Of a stretch of DNA of 64,000 nt, positions 50,755-62,597 are shown one piece after another. The position numbers were made by a program, and so were the translations under genes. The notes under the pieces are model-generated. The model made no database searches. It worked only from the letters and a program-made list of their open reading frames with translations, and was not told where the DNA came from. Every line of letters begins with the position of its first letter. Positions within the stretch are counted from its first letter, which is position 1. The stretch comes from Microbacterium lushaniae. Lineage in GTDB: Bacteria > Actinomycetota > Actinomycetes > Actinomycetales > Microbacteriaceae. The stretch spans positions 124,001-188,000 of the forward strand of contig NZ_CP044232.1 of the NCBI RefSeq assembly GCF_008727775.1, read 5' to 3'.

Positions 50755-52115
50755 CTCGTACCCCGCCCGTCCGCACCCCCGCCTGGCCCGGCTACGCCGA
50801 GGTCCGGCGCGTGACCGCGCTCCTGCGCACCGAGGCCGTCGGCGGTGGCCTGCTCGTGCTGGCCGCCGTGATCGCCATCGTGTGGGCCAATTCGCCCGCT
50901 GCCGACGGGTATTTCGCATTGCGCGACCTGCGCATCGGGTACGAGCCGTGGCATCTGGAGCTGAGCCTCGGGGCGTGGGCGGCAGACGGCCTGCTCGCGG
51001 TGTTCTTCTTCCTCGTCGGGCTCGAGCTCAAGCGGGAGATCGTGGTCGGCGACCTGCGTCGTTTCCGCACCGCCATCGTCCCGGTGACCGCCGCCGTGGG
51101 CGGCGTGGTCGTGCCGGCGCTCATCTACATCGCGATCGTGGGTCCGCAGTCCTCCCTTGCGCAGGGGTGGGCCATCCCGACCGCGACCGACATCGCCTTC
51201 GCGGTGGCCGTGCTGGCCCTCGTGGGGTCGCACCTGCCCAGCCCGCTGCGGATCTTCCTGCTGACCCTGGCCGTCGTGGACGACCTCATCGCCATCGCGA
51301 TCATCGCGATCTTCTACACGAGCGAGATCCAGGTGGTCCCGCTCGTGATCGCTGCGGCGGTCATCGCCGTCTACGGGGTCATCGCCCAGCGCTATCGCGC
51401 GCTGTTCGCGGGCCGGCCGCTCGCGGCGTGGCTCGTCCTGCTGCCCATCGGGTTCGTCGCGTGGGCGTTCCTCCACGCCTCCGGGGTGCACGCGACCATC
51501 GCCGGGGTCGCCCTGGCCTTCACGATCCCGGTGCGGGCGTCGCGGCGGGATCGGGGTGCGGGCTCGCGCCACGACCTGGCGGAGGAGTTCGAGCACCGCT
51601 TCCGCCCCCTGTCGTCGGGATTCGCGGTGCCGGTGTTCGCGTTCTTCGCCGCCGGCGTCTCCATCGGTGGCGTCGACGGGATCGTGCGCGCGGCCACCGA
51701 CCCCGTCACCATCGGCATCGTGGCGGCTCTCGTGCTGGGAAAGCCCATCGGCATCCTGCTGGCGGTGCGCCTGATCACCCTCGTCGGCCGCATCCGTCTG
51801 GACCCGGCCCTCCGCTGGGTCGATCTGCTCGGCGTGGGCCTCCTCGCCGGGATCGGCTTCACCGTCTCGCTCCTGATCGCAGAGCTCAGCTTCGGCGAGG
51901 GATCGCTCCACAACGGCGACGCCAAGATCGCGATCATGCTCGCCTCGGTGCTCGCGTCGCTCTTGGCCTCGAGCATCCTGCTGGTGCGCAACCGCCGGTA
52001 CCGCCGCATCCACGAGGCCGAGGAGATCGACGACGACGGCGACGGGGTGCCCGACGTCTATCAGACGCCGCTCCCGGAGAAGCGGAAGCGCGCGCCCCGC
52101 CGCGACAAGAGGTAG
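50751..52115 (+). CDS. nhaA: Na+/H+ antiporter NhaA
   Basis: 454 aa, with about 11-12 helices. It exchanges cytoplasmic Na+ (or Li+) for external protons. Hallmarks are [34 protein letters not shown] and the ion-binding Asp pair in [17 protein letters not shown]. The C-terminus adds about 50 charged residues ending in [17 protein letters not shown], a calcium-binding-like DxDxDG stretch not usual in enterobacterial NhaA. GTG 50751 has no strong ribosome site; see the leader peptide. Confidence 0.93.
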   Translation: MTRTPPVRTPAWPGYAEVRRVTALLRTEAVGGGLLVLAAVIAIVWANSPAADGYFALRDLRIGYEPWHLELSLGAWAADGLLAVFFFLVGLELKREIVVGDLRRFRTAIVPVTAAVGGVVVPALIYIAIVGPQSSLAQGWAIPTATDIAFAVAVLALVGSHLPSPLRIFLLTLAVVDDLIAIAIIAIFYTSEIQVVPLVIAAAVIAVYGVIAQRYRALFAGRPLAAWLVLLPIGFVAWAFLHASGVHATIAGVALAFTIPVRASRRDRGAGSRHDLAEEFEHRFRPLSSGFAVPVFAFFAAGVSIGGVDGIVRAATDPVTIGIVAALVLGKPIGILLAVRLITLVGRIRLDPALRWVDLLGVGLLAGIGFTVSLLIAELSFGEGSLHNGDAKIAIMLASVLASLLASSILLVRNRRYRRIHEAEEIDDDGDGVPDVYQTPLPEKRKRAPRRDKR

Positions 52116-52118
52116 CGG

Positions 52119-52457
52119 TCAGCCGGAGCTCTCCGACGGGGCCGCCGCCTCCTCTGGGTCATCGTCCGCCCAGTCCACGATGAGCCCGGCGACCTCGTTC
52201 TCGCGCAGGTAGTGCGTCACGAACGGGCACGTCGGCCGGACGGCCTCGCCCCGGCGGGCCAGATCCGCGAGGGCCTCGGCGACGAGCGTCGTTCCGAGTC
52301 CCTGCCCCTTGAAGTCCGGGTCGATCTGGGTGTGCGGCAGGTTCACCGCGCCTTCCTCGGACGGCTCGAGGACGAGGAATCCGCCGAGGCGGTCCCCCAC
52401 GTGGATCTCGTAGCGCGACTGCTCGTCGTTGCGGGTCACGGTCATGTCGTCGGTCAT
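52119..52457 (-). CDS. Small GNAT-like N-acetyltransferase (YjdJ type)
   Basis: 112 aa. Minimal GNAT fold with YEIHVGDRLGGFLVLE, then HTQIDPDFKGQGLGTTLVAEAL (acetyl-CoA loop G-Q-G-L-G), and a final CPFVTHYLREN. Members are short acetyltransferases of unknown substrate. ATG 52457 follows GGAAGGA. It converges on nhaA, with only 3 nt between the stops. Confidence 0.85.
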   Translation of the reverse strand: MTDDMTVTRNDEQSRYEIHVGDRLGGFLVLEPSEEGAVNLPHTQIDPDFKGQGLGTTLVAEALADLARRGEAVRPTCPFVTHYLRENEVAGLIVDWADDDPEEAAAPSESSG

Positions 52458-52658
52458 CGGATGTCCTTCCGGTCGCTGTCCCCAACGTAGGCGGCGCCCC
52501 GGGTGTTCCGCCATCCGCCGGTGGCGGAAGAGCGGCGGGCGGGATGCCGTTCACCGCACGGATGCTGCCGCTCGGCGCACCGCGTGCCGCCCGGGCGGCA
52601 CGCCACGGGCGGGATCCGTAGCCTCGTCGGGTCCGCAACGACGCGCCCGAGGAGAACC

Positions 52659-54947
52659 ATGTCCGCATCCCCCGTCGGATCCGACCGTCCCCCCGTCGAC
52701 GACGCCATCCCGACCGATCCCTCGCTTCCCCCGGTGGCGGTGCCGGCCGATGAGCTCCGCACCCGGTGGACCTGGCCGAAGATCGCACTGTGGGTGGCCA
52801 TCGGGCTGCTCGGCGGTGTCGCCTGGACGATGCTCGCCCTCGTGCGGGGTGAGACCGTCAACGCCATCTGGTTCGTCTTCGCGGCCGTCTGCACGTACCT
52901 GATCGGCTACCGCTTCTACTCCAAGGTCATCGAGCGCTACATCGTGCGCCCCGACGACCGCCGGGCCACCCCCGCCGAGCGCAAGCAGGACGGCAAGGAC
53001 TACGTCCCCACCGACCGTCGCGTGCTCTACGGCCACCACTTCGCCGCCATCGCCGGCGCCGGGCCGCTGGTCGGGCCGGTGCTGGCCGCGCAGATGGGGT
53101 ACCTCCCCGGCACGATCTGGATCATCGTCGGCGTCGTGCTCGCCGGCGCCGTGCAGGACTACCTCGTCCTGTTCTTCTCGATGCGCCGCGGCGGCCGCAC
53201 GATCGGGCAGATGGCCCGTCAGGAGCTCGGCCGGATCGGCGGCACGGCGGCGATCATCGCGAGCCTGCTGATCATGCTCATCATCGTCGCGATCCTCGCC
53301 CTCGTCGTGGTCAACGCCCTCGGCGAGAGCCCGTGGGGCGTGTTCAGCGTGTCGATGACCATCCCGATCGCGCTGTTCATGGGGTGCTACCTGCGCTGGA
53401 TCCGCCCGGGGCGGATCACCGAGATCTCCCTCATCGGCTTCGTGCTGCTGATCGGCGCGATCATCGCCGGCGGCTGGGTCGCCTCCACCGAGTGGGGCGC
53501 GGCGATCTTCACGCTGGACCGCACGACGATCGCGTGGGGCATCATCATCTACGGCTTCGTCGCCGCGGTGCTGCCGGTGTGGCTGCTGCTGGCCCCCCGC
53601 GACTACCTGTCGACGTTCATGAAGATCGGCGTCATCGTCATGCTCGCCGGCGCGATCATCCTGGTGCGTCCCGAGATCGAGGTGCCCGCGTTCAGTGAAT
53701 TCGCCGGTGGCGAGCTCGGCCCGGTGTTCACCGGCCCGATCTTCCCGTTCCTGTTCGTCACGATCGCGTGCGGGGCGCTGTCGGGGTTCCACGCGCTCAT
53801 CGCGTCGGGGACCACGCCGAAGCTGCTCGAGAAGGAGCGTCAGTCGCGTTTCATCGGCTACGGCGGGATGCTGATGGAATCGTTCGTCGCGATCATGGCG
53901 CTCGTGGCGGCGCTCTCGATCGACCGTGGCATCTACTTCGCGATGAACTCCTCCGCCGCCGCGACCCTCGGCACCGTGGAGGGCGCCGTCGCGTTCGTGA
54001 ACGGCCTGGGCCTGGCCGGGGTGAACCTCACGCCCGACATGCTGACCTCGGCAGCCGCCGCCGTCGGCGAGGAGACGATCGTGTCGCGCACCGGCGGCGC
54101 TCCCACCCTCGCGCTGGGACTGGCGAACATCATGCAGGCAGCCCTGGGCGGACCGGCGCTGGCAGCGTTCTGGTACCACTTCGCGATCATGTTCGAGGCG
54201 CTGTTCATCCTGACCGCCGTGGATGCCGGTACCCGCGTCGCGCGCTTCATGCTGCAGGACTCCCTCGGCACGTTCCTGCCGCGCTTCCGCGACGTGTCGT
54301 GGCGGCCGGGGGTCTGGATCTGCACCGCCATCATGGTGGCGGGATGGGGGTCGATCCTGATCCTGGGCGTGACCGATCCGCTGGGCGGCATCAACACGTT
54401 CTTCCCCCTGTTCGGCATCGCCAACCAGCTGCTGGCCGCCATCGCGCTGGCCGTCGTGATGGCGATCGTGGCCAAGCGGGGACGCAGCTACGCGAAGTGG
54501 CTGTGGATCGTCGCCGTGCCGCTGGCGTTCGCCTCGGTCGTGACGATCACCGCGTCGATGTACAAGATCTTCTCGCCGGTGCCGGCGGTGGGGTACTGGG
54601 CGAACAACGCCGCCTTCCGTGCCGCGCTGGACGATGGGCTCACCGAGTTCGGGACGGCGACCAGCCGCGAGGCCATGGAGGCGGTCGTGCGCAACACCGC
54701 CGTGCAGGGCACTCTGTCGATCATCTTCGTGACCCTCGCGATTCTCGTCATCGCGATCGCGGTGGGGGTCACGATCGTCGCGGTGCGGCGGGGTGGCGGC
54801 GAGAACACGGAGGACCCGCCGGTTCCGTCGCGCCGCTTCGCCCCCGCGGGCTTCCTCGCCACCAAGGCCGAGCGCGAGATCGAGAAGGAGTGGGAGGCGC
54901 TGCCCGGCCGCGACCGGGCCGACCGTACGTCGCCCGCTCACTCGTGA
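52659..54947 (+). CDS. cstA: CstA family carbon-starvation transporter (pyruvate/peptide)
   Basis: 762 aa with 16 or more hydrophobic segments. Conserved CstA segments include YGHHFAAIAGAGPLVGPVLAAQMGYLPG, GAVQDYLVLFFSMRRGGRTIG and SGFHALIASGTTPK. E. coli relatives CstA and BtsT import pyruvate (CstA also peptides). ATG 52659 follows GGAG. It leads a run of six co-directed genes including a LytS/LytTR two-component system, the class that controls BtsT in E. coli. Confidence 0.93.
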   Translation: MSASPVGSDRPPVDDAIPTDPSLPPVAVPADELRTRWTWPKIALWVAIGLLGGVAWTMLALVRGETVNAIWFVFAAVCTYLIGYRFYSKVIERYIVRPDDRRATPAERKQDGKDYVPTDRRVLYGHHFAAIAGAGPLVGPVLAAQMGYLPGTIWIIVGVVLAGAVQDYLVLFFSMRRGGRTIGQMARQELGRIGGTAAIIASLLIMLIIVAILALVVVNALGESPWGVFSVSMTIPIALFMGCYLRWIRPGRITEISLIGFVLLIGAIIAGGWVASTEWGAAIFTLDRTTIAWGIIIYGFVAAVLPVWLLLAPRDYLSTFMKIGVIVMLAGAIILVRPEIEVPAFSEFAGGELGPVFTGPIFPFLFVTIACGALSGFHALIASGTTPKLLEKERQSRFIGYGGMLMESFVAIMALVAALSIDRGIYFAMNSSAAATLGTVEGAVAFVNGLGLAGVNLTPDMLTSAAAAVGEETIVSRTGGAPTLALGLANIMQAALGGPALAAFWYHFAIMFEALFILTAVDAGTRVARFMLQDSLGTFLPRFRDVSWRPGVWICTAIMVAGWGSILILGVTDPLGGINTFFPLFGIANQLLAAIALAVVMAIVAKRGRSYAKWLWIVAVPLAFASVVTITASMYKIFSPVPAVGYWANNAAFRAALDDGLTEFGTATSREAMEAVVRNTAVQGTLSIIFVTLAILVIAIAVGVTIVAVRRGGGENTEDPPVPSRRFAPAGFLATKAEREIEKEWEALPGRDRADRTSPAHS

Positions 54948-54960
54948 CGGGACGACGGAC

Positions 54961-55200
54961 ATGACCTCTTCGGATGCTCCGGCCCCCGCCGCGTGGTGGG
55001 TGCGCGTGCGCGAGCCCCTCGCCAGGACGGGCCGGAGCATCCGGTGGTACGTCACGACCCTGATGGGCGACCGGGCCTACGACACCTACGTCGCACACCT
55101 GCGCGTCCACCATCCCGCGCAGCAGCCGATGACTGAGCGGGAGTTCTGGCGCGACCGGCTCGACCAGCAGGATCGCAACCCGGGGGCGCGGTGCTGCTGA
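54961..55200 (+). CDS. YbdD/YjiX family small protein
   Basis: 79 aa: WYVTTLMGDRAYDTYVAHLRVHHPAQQPMTEREFWRDRLD is the family signature, ending in a Cys pair. The gene is nearly always directly downstream of cstA-type genes, here 13 nt after; it is thought to assist the transporter, mechanism unknown. Confidence 0.9.
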   Translation: MTSSDAPAPAAWWVRVREPLARTGRSIRWYVTTLMGDRAYDTYVAHLRVHHPAQQPMTEREFWRDRLDQQDRNPGARCC

Positions 55201-55213
55201 CTAGGCTCTGAGG

Positions 55214-56392
55214 ATGCCGGACGCCGCGCTGCTGGGAGGGGCGGTCGGCGTCGTCGCAGGCGTGCTGCTGACCCTCGCCCTCGTCTTCGCCCGGCGGCTC
55301 GGGCGCGCCTCCCGCGACCTCGGCAGCGACGCCGAGCGGGCCACGCACCGCACGCTGCACGTGGCCGCGCAGGCCGCTGCCGCACTGCGGGGCGGTCGCG
55401 CCGAGCCCGACACCCACCGCGCCGTGCGACACCTGCGGACGCTGCTGGGCGGCTCGGCGGTCGCGATCGTCGGCCCCGGCGACGCCGTTGCGCTGGACGG
55501 CGCGGACGACCTCGCCCCGGCCGCCCGGCGTGTGGCCGCACGCGTGCGCGAGACCGGGCGGCGCCAGGTGTTCCCGCATCCGGAGGGGTCGGCACCGGAT
55601 GCGGTGGGGGCCCCGATCGTCGTGGACGGGGCGGTGTGGGGGGTCGTGGTGGCATTCGCCTCGCCGGTGCGCGGTCCCCTCGTGCGGGCGGCGGGGGATG
55701 TCGCCGGCTGGTGCGCCGCGCAGCTGGCGCTGGGGGAGCTGGATGCCTCGCGCACGGCGCTCGCCGAGGCGGAGCTGCGGGCGCTGCGTGCGCAGATCAG
55801 TCCGCACTTCATCTACAACGCCCTGACGGCGATCGCGTCGTTCATCTCCACCGACCCGCCCCGTGCGCGCGACCTCGTGCTGGAGTTCGCCGACTTCACG
55901 CGGTACTCCTTCCGCCGGCAGGGGGAGTTCACCACCCTCGCCGAGGAGCTGCGCAGCATCCACTCGTACCTGGAGCTCGAGCGCGCCCGCTTCGGCGACC
56001 GCCTCACGGTGCGGCTGCGCATCGCGCCGGAGACGCTCACGACCGTCATCCCGTTCCTCTCGGTGCAGCCGCTCGTGGAGAACGCCGTGCGGCACGGGCT
56101 GGAGCCCGGCGAGGAGGGCGGGGTCATCACACTGGCCTCGCTGGATGACGGCACGCACACCGAGATCACCGTGGAGGACGACGGGGCCGGGATGGATCCC
56201 GCGCAGCTGGCCGAGCTGCTCGACGGCGAAGCGGCCTCGGCGCATGTGGGCCTGCGCAACGTCGACACGCGACTGCGCCAGCTCTACGGCAGCGGCGGCG
56301 GACTGGTGGTGGAGACCAACGTCGGCGCGGGTACCTTGGTGCGCATGCGCGTGCCCAAGTCGCAGCCGCTGCACGACACGGGGCCGGCGTGA
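55214..56392 (+). CDS. LytS/BtsS-type sensor histidine kinase
   Basis: 392 aa. One N-terminal helix, a GAF-like sensor region (about 60-180; LGGSAVAIVGPGDAVALDG), then the His_kinase domain ELRALRAQISPHFIYNALTAI with the phospho-accepting His, and an ATPase domain (PLVENAVRHGLEPGEEGG, VEDDGAGM). It lacks the 5TM-5TMR domain of LytS. ATG 55214 has TAGGCT exactly 6 nt upstream, so it may have its own leaderless promoter. It probably senses pyruvate or a related acid. Confidence 0.88.
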   Translation: MPDAALLGGAVGVVAGVLLTLALVFARRLGRASRDLGSDAERATHRTLHVAAQAAAALRGGRAEPDTHRAVRHLRTLLGGSAVAIVGPGDAVALDGADDLAPAARRVAARVRETGRRQVFPHPEGSAPDAVGAPIVVDGAVWGVVVAFASPVRGPLVRAAGDVAGWCAAQLALGELDASRTALAEAELRALRAQISPHFIYNALTAIASFISTDPPRARDLVLEFADFTRYSFRRQGEFTTLAEELRSIHSYLELERARFGDRLTVRLRIAPETLTTVIPFLSVQPLVENAVRHGLEPGEEGGVITLASLDDGTHTEITVEDDGAGMDPAQLAELLDGEAASAHVGLRNVDTRLRQLYGSGGGLVVETNVGAGTLVRMRVPKSQPLHDTGPA

Positions 56393-57153
56393 GCCTGGAC
56401 GTGCTCGTCGCCGACGACGAGCCGCCCGCCCTGCACGACCTGGCCGCTCTGCTGCGCGCCGATGACCGCGTGGGCGTCGTGCGCACCGCGCGCAACGGAG
56501 CCGAGGCGCTGCGGATCCTGGAGACCGGCGTCGTGCAGGCCGCCTTCCTCGACATCCACATGCCGGGGATGAGCGGTTTCGACCTCGCCCGCGCGTTCGC
56601 CCGGCTGCGGGCGCGACCGGCGATCGTGTTCGTCACCGCGGACGACGCCGGCGCGGTGGCGGCGTTCGACCTGGATGCCGTGGACTACGTGCTCAAGCCG
56701 GTGCGCGTCGAGCGCCTGAAGCGAGCGATCGGCCGGGCCGTGGAGGCCGCCGCGGAGGCGGCCGGCGGCGCGCGTGCGGGCGGGCCCGAAGCCGCGGCGA
56801 CCGAGGGGGATGCCGAGACCATCCCGGTGACGGTGGGGTCGACCACGCGGATGGTGCGCCGCAGTGACGTGCGGTGGGTGCAGGCGCAGGGCGACTACTC
56901 GAGGCTGCGGACCGCCGGCGGCGACCACCTCGTGCGCGTCCCCCTCTCGGAGCTGGCCGAGCGCTGGGCGCACGCGGGCTTCATCCGTGTGCACCGGTCG
57001 TACCTCGTCCACCGTGACGCCATCGTCGAAGTGCGCCTGTCGGGCCCGGCGCCCACGGTGGGGCTGGCCGAGATCGAGCTCCCCGTCAGCCGCCGGCTCG
57101 TGCCGGCCGTGCGCGAGGCGCTGCTCCCGCGCCCCGGCCGGGGGCAGGTGTGA
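56389..57153 (+). CDS. LytTR-type response regulator (BtsR/YpdB-like)
   Basis: 254 aa. Receiver domain with phospho-acceptor D55 (AFLDIHMPG), the T in FVTADD and the K in VLKPVRVERL; then a Gly/Ala linker and a LytTR DNA-binding domain (about 145-250; VRWVQAQGDYSRLRTAGGDH ... HRSYLVH). GTG 56389 overlaps the kinase stop by 4 nt. Likely target: the cstA or symporter promoters in this cluster. Confidence 0.9.
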   Translation: MSLDVLVADDEPPALHDLAALLRADDRVGVVRTARNGAEALRILETGVVQAAFLDIHMPGMSGFDLARAFARLRARPAIVFVTADDAGAVAAFDLDAVDYVLKPVRVERLKRAIGRAVEAAAEAAGGARAGGPEAAATEGDAETIPVTVGSTTRMVRRSDVRWVQAQGDYSRLRTAGGDHLVRVPLSELAERWAHAGFIRVHRSYLVHRDAIVEVRLSGPAPTVGLAEIELPVSRRLVPAVREALLPRPGRGQV

Positions 57154-57536
57154 GCGGCGAGCGGCCGCCCGCGCGGGTGCGGGTCACCGCATCCGCCGCC
57201 CGCCACGTTCCGCGGACGGCGACGCGCGGCATCGCGCTGCCCGGCTCGCGCACCGACGAGGCCGACGCCGTCTTCTCTCGCGGGCTCGTGCGCGCGCAGC
57301 TGCGGCTGGCGTCGGCGTGCCTGCTCGGATTCCTCGTGGTCGCCGGAGCGCTCACCGGCGCGCTGTTCCTGTTGCCGGCGGTCGCCGATCCGGTGGTGTG
57401 GGGCGTGCCGGTGTCGTGGTTGCTGCACGCGTACGGCTTCTATCCCGTGATCCTGGCATTCGCGGTCGTGTACGCCCGCGGCGCGTCGCGCAACGAACGG
57501 CGGTACCGCGCACTGGTCGAGCCGGAGCACGGGTGA
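57150..57536 (+). CDS. DUF485-like small membrane protein associated with the symporter
   Basis: 128 aa with two transmembrane helices (about 58-80 and 92-110). Size, topology and position directly before an acetate-type symporter match the YjcH/DUF485 proteins that accompany ActP, though this one is longer at the N-terminus. GTG start overlaps the regulator stop by 4 nt. Confidence 0.65.
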   Translation: MSGERPPARVRVTASAARHVPRTATRGIALPGSRTDEADAVFSRGLVRAQLRLASACLLGFLVVAGALTGALFLLPAVADPVVWGVPVSWLLHAYGFYPVILAFAVVYARGASRNERRYRALVEPEHG

Positions 57537-58987
57537 ACCCGGCGCTGGATCTGGCCGCCGTCGGGCTGCTGATCCTCGTGACCGCCGTGCTCGGATTCGC
57601 CGGCATCCGCCTCTCCCGCACCACGAGCGACTTCTTCGTCGCCTCGCGCAGCGTCCGGTCGGTGTGGAACGCGTCGGCCATCAGCGGGGAGTACCTCTCG
57701 GCCGGCACCTTCCTGGGTCTGGCCGGACTCGTGCTGCTCGCGGGCGCGGAGGGGTTCTGGTTCCCCGTCGGGTACGCGGCCGGTTACCTGCTCGTGCTGC
57801 TGTTCGTGGCCGCACCGCTGCGCCGCAGCGGCGCGTACACGATCCCCGACTTCGTCCAGGCCCGCCTGGAATCGATCGGCGCGCGGCGCGTGACGAGCAT
57901 CGTCGTGCTCGTCATCGGGTGGCTGTACATCGTGCCGCAGCTGCACGGGGCCGCCATCACCCTGGGCGTCGTCGCCGATCTCCCGCCCTGGGTGGGCGCG
58001 GTGCTCGTGGCGGTGCTGGTGGCCGGGATCGTCGCGGCCGGCGGGATGCGGGCGATCACCGCGGTGCAGGCGTTCCAGTACTGGCTCAAGCTCACCGCCC
58101 TGCTGGTGCCCGCCGTCTTCCTGCTCGTGGCCCTGTCCGGAGGCGGCTACGAGATCGACCCGCACGTGGTGTTCCCGCTCGAGCGGGGTCCGGCCGCCGC
58201 CGACGCCTACGCCACCGCATCCCTCATGGTGGCGCTGCTGCTCGGCACGATCGGCCTGCCGCACGTGCTCGTGCGCTTCTACACCAGCCCGGAGGGCGGG
58301 TCGGCGCGGCGCACGACCGTGCTGGTGATCGCGATGATCGGTGTGTTCTACGCCGTGTCGTCGACGATGGGCCTCATCGCCCGTGTGGTCGCGCCCGACC
58401 TGGCGCGGCCCGGGCTCGCGGACGCCGTCGTCCTGCTGCTCCCCTCCCGCGTCTTCCCCGGCCCGGTGGGCGAGCTGCTCACGGCGCTCATCGTGGCCGG
58501 GGCCTTCGCCGCCTTCCTGGCGACCTCGTCGGGGCTCGTCGTCTCGCTCGCCGGCGTCGTCAGCCAGGACCTGTTCGGTGGCACGGTGCGCTCGTTCCGG
58601 CTGTCGGCGGTGCTGTGCACGGCGGTTCCGCTCGCTGTGGCTCTCGTGGCCGTGCCGGAGGGGCTGGTCTCCACCGTGGGCCTCGTGTTCGTCTTCGCCG
58701 CGTCGAGCCTGTCGCCGGTGCTGCTGCTGGGGGTGTGGTGGCGGGGCCTCACCGCACGCGGCGCGGTGGCCGGCATGGTCGTGGGCGCGATCTCGTGCGG
58801 CGGAGCGCTCATCGGCGGAGCGCTCGCGCGGAACGCGGGGGAGTGGGCGGTGGTGTTCAGTCAGCCGGCGGCGTGGACCATCCCGCTGAGCACCGCCGTC
58901 ATCGTCGTGGTGTCGCTCCTGGACCGGCGCGGCGCGCCGCCGCGGACCGAGCGCTTCCTCGCGCGCCTGCACACGCCGGAATCCTGA
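57533..58987 (+). CDS. Sodium:solute symporter (ActP-like; acetate/pyruvate-type)
   Basis: 484 aa with about 13 helices. SSS-family signature parts are SRSVRSVWNASAISGEYLSAGTFLG, SGAYTIPDFVQARL and GTIGLPHVLVRFYT. The close ActP resemblance and the upstream DUF485-like gene suggest uptake of short monocarboxylates. GTG 57533 overlaps the previous stop by 4 nt. It ends 8 nt from the convergent lipoprotein gene. Confidence 0.87.
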   Translation: MNPALDLAAVGLLILVTAVLGFAGIRLSRTTSDFFVASRSVRSVWNASAISGEYLSAGTFLGLAGLVLLAGAEGFWFPVGYAAGYLLVLLFVAAPLRRSGAYTIPDFVQARLESIGARRVTSIVVLVIGWLYIVPQLHGAAITLGVVADLPPWVGAVLVAVLVAGIVAAGGMRAITAVQAFQYWLKLTALLVPAVFLLVALSGGGYEIDPHVVFPLERGPAAADAYATASLMVALLLGTIGLPHVLVRFYTSPEGGSARRTTVLVIAMIGVFYAVSSTMGLIARVVAPDLARPGLADAVVLLLPSRVFPGPVGELLTALIVAGAFAAFLATSSGLVVSLAGVVSQDLFGGTVRSFRLSAVLCTAVPLAVALVAVPEGLVSTVGLVFVFAASSLSPVLLLGVWWRGLTARGAVAGMVVGAISCGGALIGGALARNAGEWAVVFSQPAAWTIPLSTAVIVVVSLLDRRGAPPRTERFLARLHTPES

Positions 58988-58995
58988 GAGCGCGC

Positions 58996-59721
58996 CTACC
59001 CCGACGCGGGCAGCTGCGTCACCGCGAAGCGCGCGGTCGGTTGCACCGACAGGTCGACGGCGATCTCCTGCGTGATCCCGGCGGCCGGGTCGACGAGGGT
59101 CGCCGGGTCGATGTCGGCTGTGACGGAGTAGACCGCCGGATAGATGAGGAAGCTCATCGTCGCCGCAGCCGGGTCGTCGACCTGGGTCACGGTCGCTCCC
59201 GGGACCGCGAACGACACGAGTTTCATCTCGATCCGGCTGACTTCCGCGGTGACCATCAGGTCAGTGGTCAGCGAGTCGGCCAACTGCCATTCACCCGCCT
59301 CGGCGTTCCAGGCGACGGTGAGCACCGATTTCTCCTGCTGTCCGGCCAGCTCGTACTGGAACGACACGTTGCGCGTGTCCTCGTCGCCGGTGGTGTCGGC
59401 CTCGATCGTCACGTTCTCGATGCGCTGGGCCCCGGCCAGCACGGCGTCGGTGCGCAGCGTGTCGGCGTCGACATCCGGCAACTGCGGGTCGCCGATGGCC
59501 GCCGCGTCGAGCTGCCGCGCCGTGGTGGCGTCGCCGGCCGCGATGGCGTCGAGGTACTCCAGGACGACCTCGGTGGGGTCGGGCCGCGGCGGCTCGGATG
59601 CGGCGCACGCCGTGGTCGCAAGGAGCAGACCGGCGACGGCCATCGCCGCCGGCACACGGGACCGTCGCGAACCCGAAGGCCGCTCGCGCCGCGGTCGGGT
59701 CTGTTCCGGGTTCGCGGTCAC
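58996..59721 (-). CDS. Predicted secreted lipoprotein
   Basis: 241 aa. A basic N-terminus and hydrophobic segment end at C39 (LLLATTAC), a lipobox-like site. The mature part begins SEPPRPDPTEVVLEYLDAIAAGDA, resembling NTF2/DUF4878-like lipoproteins. No enzyme motif. GTG 59721 has a perfect AAGGAGG 7 nt upstream. A -10-like TAGATT lies about 105 nt before the start. Confidence 0.75.
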   Translation of the reverse strand: MTANPEQTRPRRERPSGSRRSRVPAAMAVAGLLLATTACAASEPPRPDPTEVVLEYLDAIAAGDATTARQLDAAAIGDPQLPDVDADTLRTDAVLAGAQRIENVTIEADTTGDEDTRNVSFQYELAGQQEKSVLTVAWNAEAGEWQLADSLTTDLMVTAEVSRIEMKLVSFAVPGATVTQVDDPAAATMSFLIYPAVYSVTADIDPATLVDPAAGITQEIAVDLSVQPTARFAVTQLPASG

Positions 59722-59937
59722 GGCGTTCCTCCTTGGGCAGGCCGCTTCCTGCGCGCGGCGACGATGATGACGGTGATGCCGTCCGCACGGACGTCCTCCC
59801 CCGTCGGCGCTCCCGTGCGCCACGCGTAAATCTAGCGGTCCTCGTCCGCCCCCTCCGACCGCGAGCACCCGCCGTCGCCCGGAGGGTGCCCGTCCACCGA
59901 TCGGCGGTACGGGTGCGGCTGCGTCGGGGGAGCGGGT

Positions 59938-59943
59938 TACCGT
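59938..59943 (+). promoter_or_regulatory. -10 element of recQ
   Basis: TACCGT ends 6 nt before the recQ GTG. The intervening GGAGGG is too close to serve as a normal ribosome site. Confidence 0.45.
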
Positions 59944-59949
59944 GGAGGG

Positions 59950-61959
<2,010 letters not shown>

Positions 61960-62015
61960 CGCCGCGGCGGGGGCTGCCCAGACCGGGCCAGGTCACCGGC
62001 TGCATGCGGCGGGCG

Positions 62016-62585
62016 TCACGGTGACGTCCACACCCCGACAGCGGCGACGCAGCGCTCGATCAGAGCCGCGTCGGCGGGAGCTCGCTCGATGGTCGCCCGA
62101 TAGTAGAGGGGACCGATCGCGAGGGCGGCCGCATCCGAGAGCTCTCCCCTCAGGGAGAGCTCGCCTGCCCGCTCCGCTTCCGTGAGGGCCGAAGCCAGGC
62201 GCTGCGATACCGCGGCGGCGAAACCCGCGCGCCGGGCGTCCATGCCCGGGTTCCACAGGGCTGCGTTGGCGAGGGTCGTCGCGACGGCTCGCACCGCATC
62301 GAGCTCCAGCTGGCGTGCGAGCGAGGTGAGTTCACCGGTCAGCCACGGCCGGAACGGAGCGGCGGGCGACTCGAAGAACGGCAGGGGAACGGTGGTCATC
62401 GCCTCGGCCAGGAGCTGTTCCGGCTGCGGCCAGTGCCGGTACACGGTGGCGCGGCCGATCCCCGCGTGCTCGGCGATGCGCTGGTGGGTGACCGCGACGG
62501 GGCCGTGCGCGAGGAGCAGTTCGCGCGCCGCATCCAGGATCGCCTGCCGGCTGCGCAGGAAGCGGGGGTCCGGCTCGTCCGTCAC
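62016..62585 (-). CDS. TetR family transcriptional regulator
   Basis: 189 aa. Helix-turn-helix at about 13-58 (ILDAARELLLAHGPVAVTHQ, IGRATVYRHWPQPEQLLAEA); ligand domain variable. The GTG start has TAGACT (62592-62597) exactly 6 nt upstream. Divergent from the two oxidoreductase genes, which it probably represses through the dyad at 62598. Confidence 0.88.
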   Translation of the reverse strand: MTDEPDPRFLRSRQAILDAARELLLAHGPVAVTHQRIAEHAGIGRATVYRHWPQPEQLLAEAMTTVPLPFFESPAAPFRPWLTGELTSLARQLELDAVRAVATTLANAALWNPGMDARRAGFAAAVSQRLASALTEAERAGELSLRGELSDAAALAIGPLYYRATIERAPADAALIERCVAAVGVWTSP

Positions 62586-62597
62586 GCGATCAGTCTA

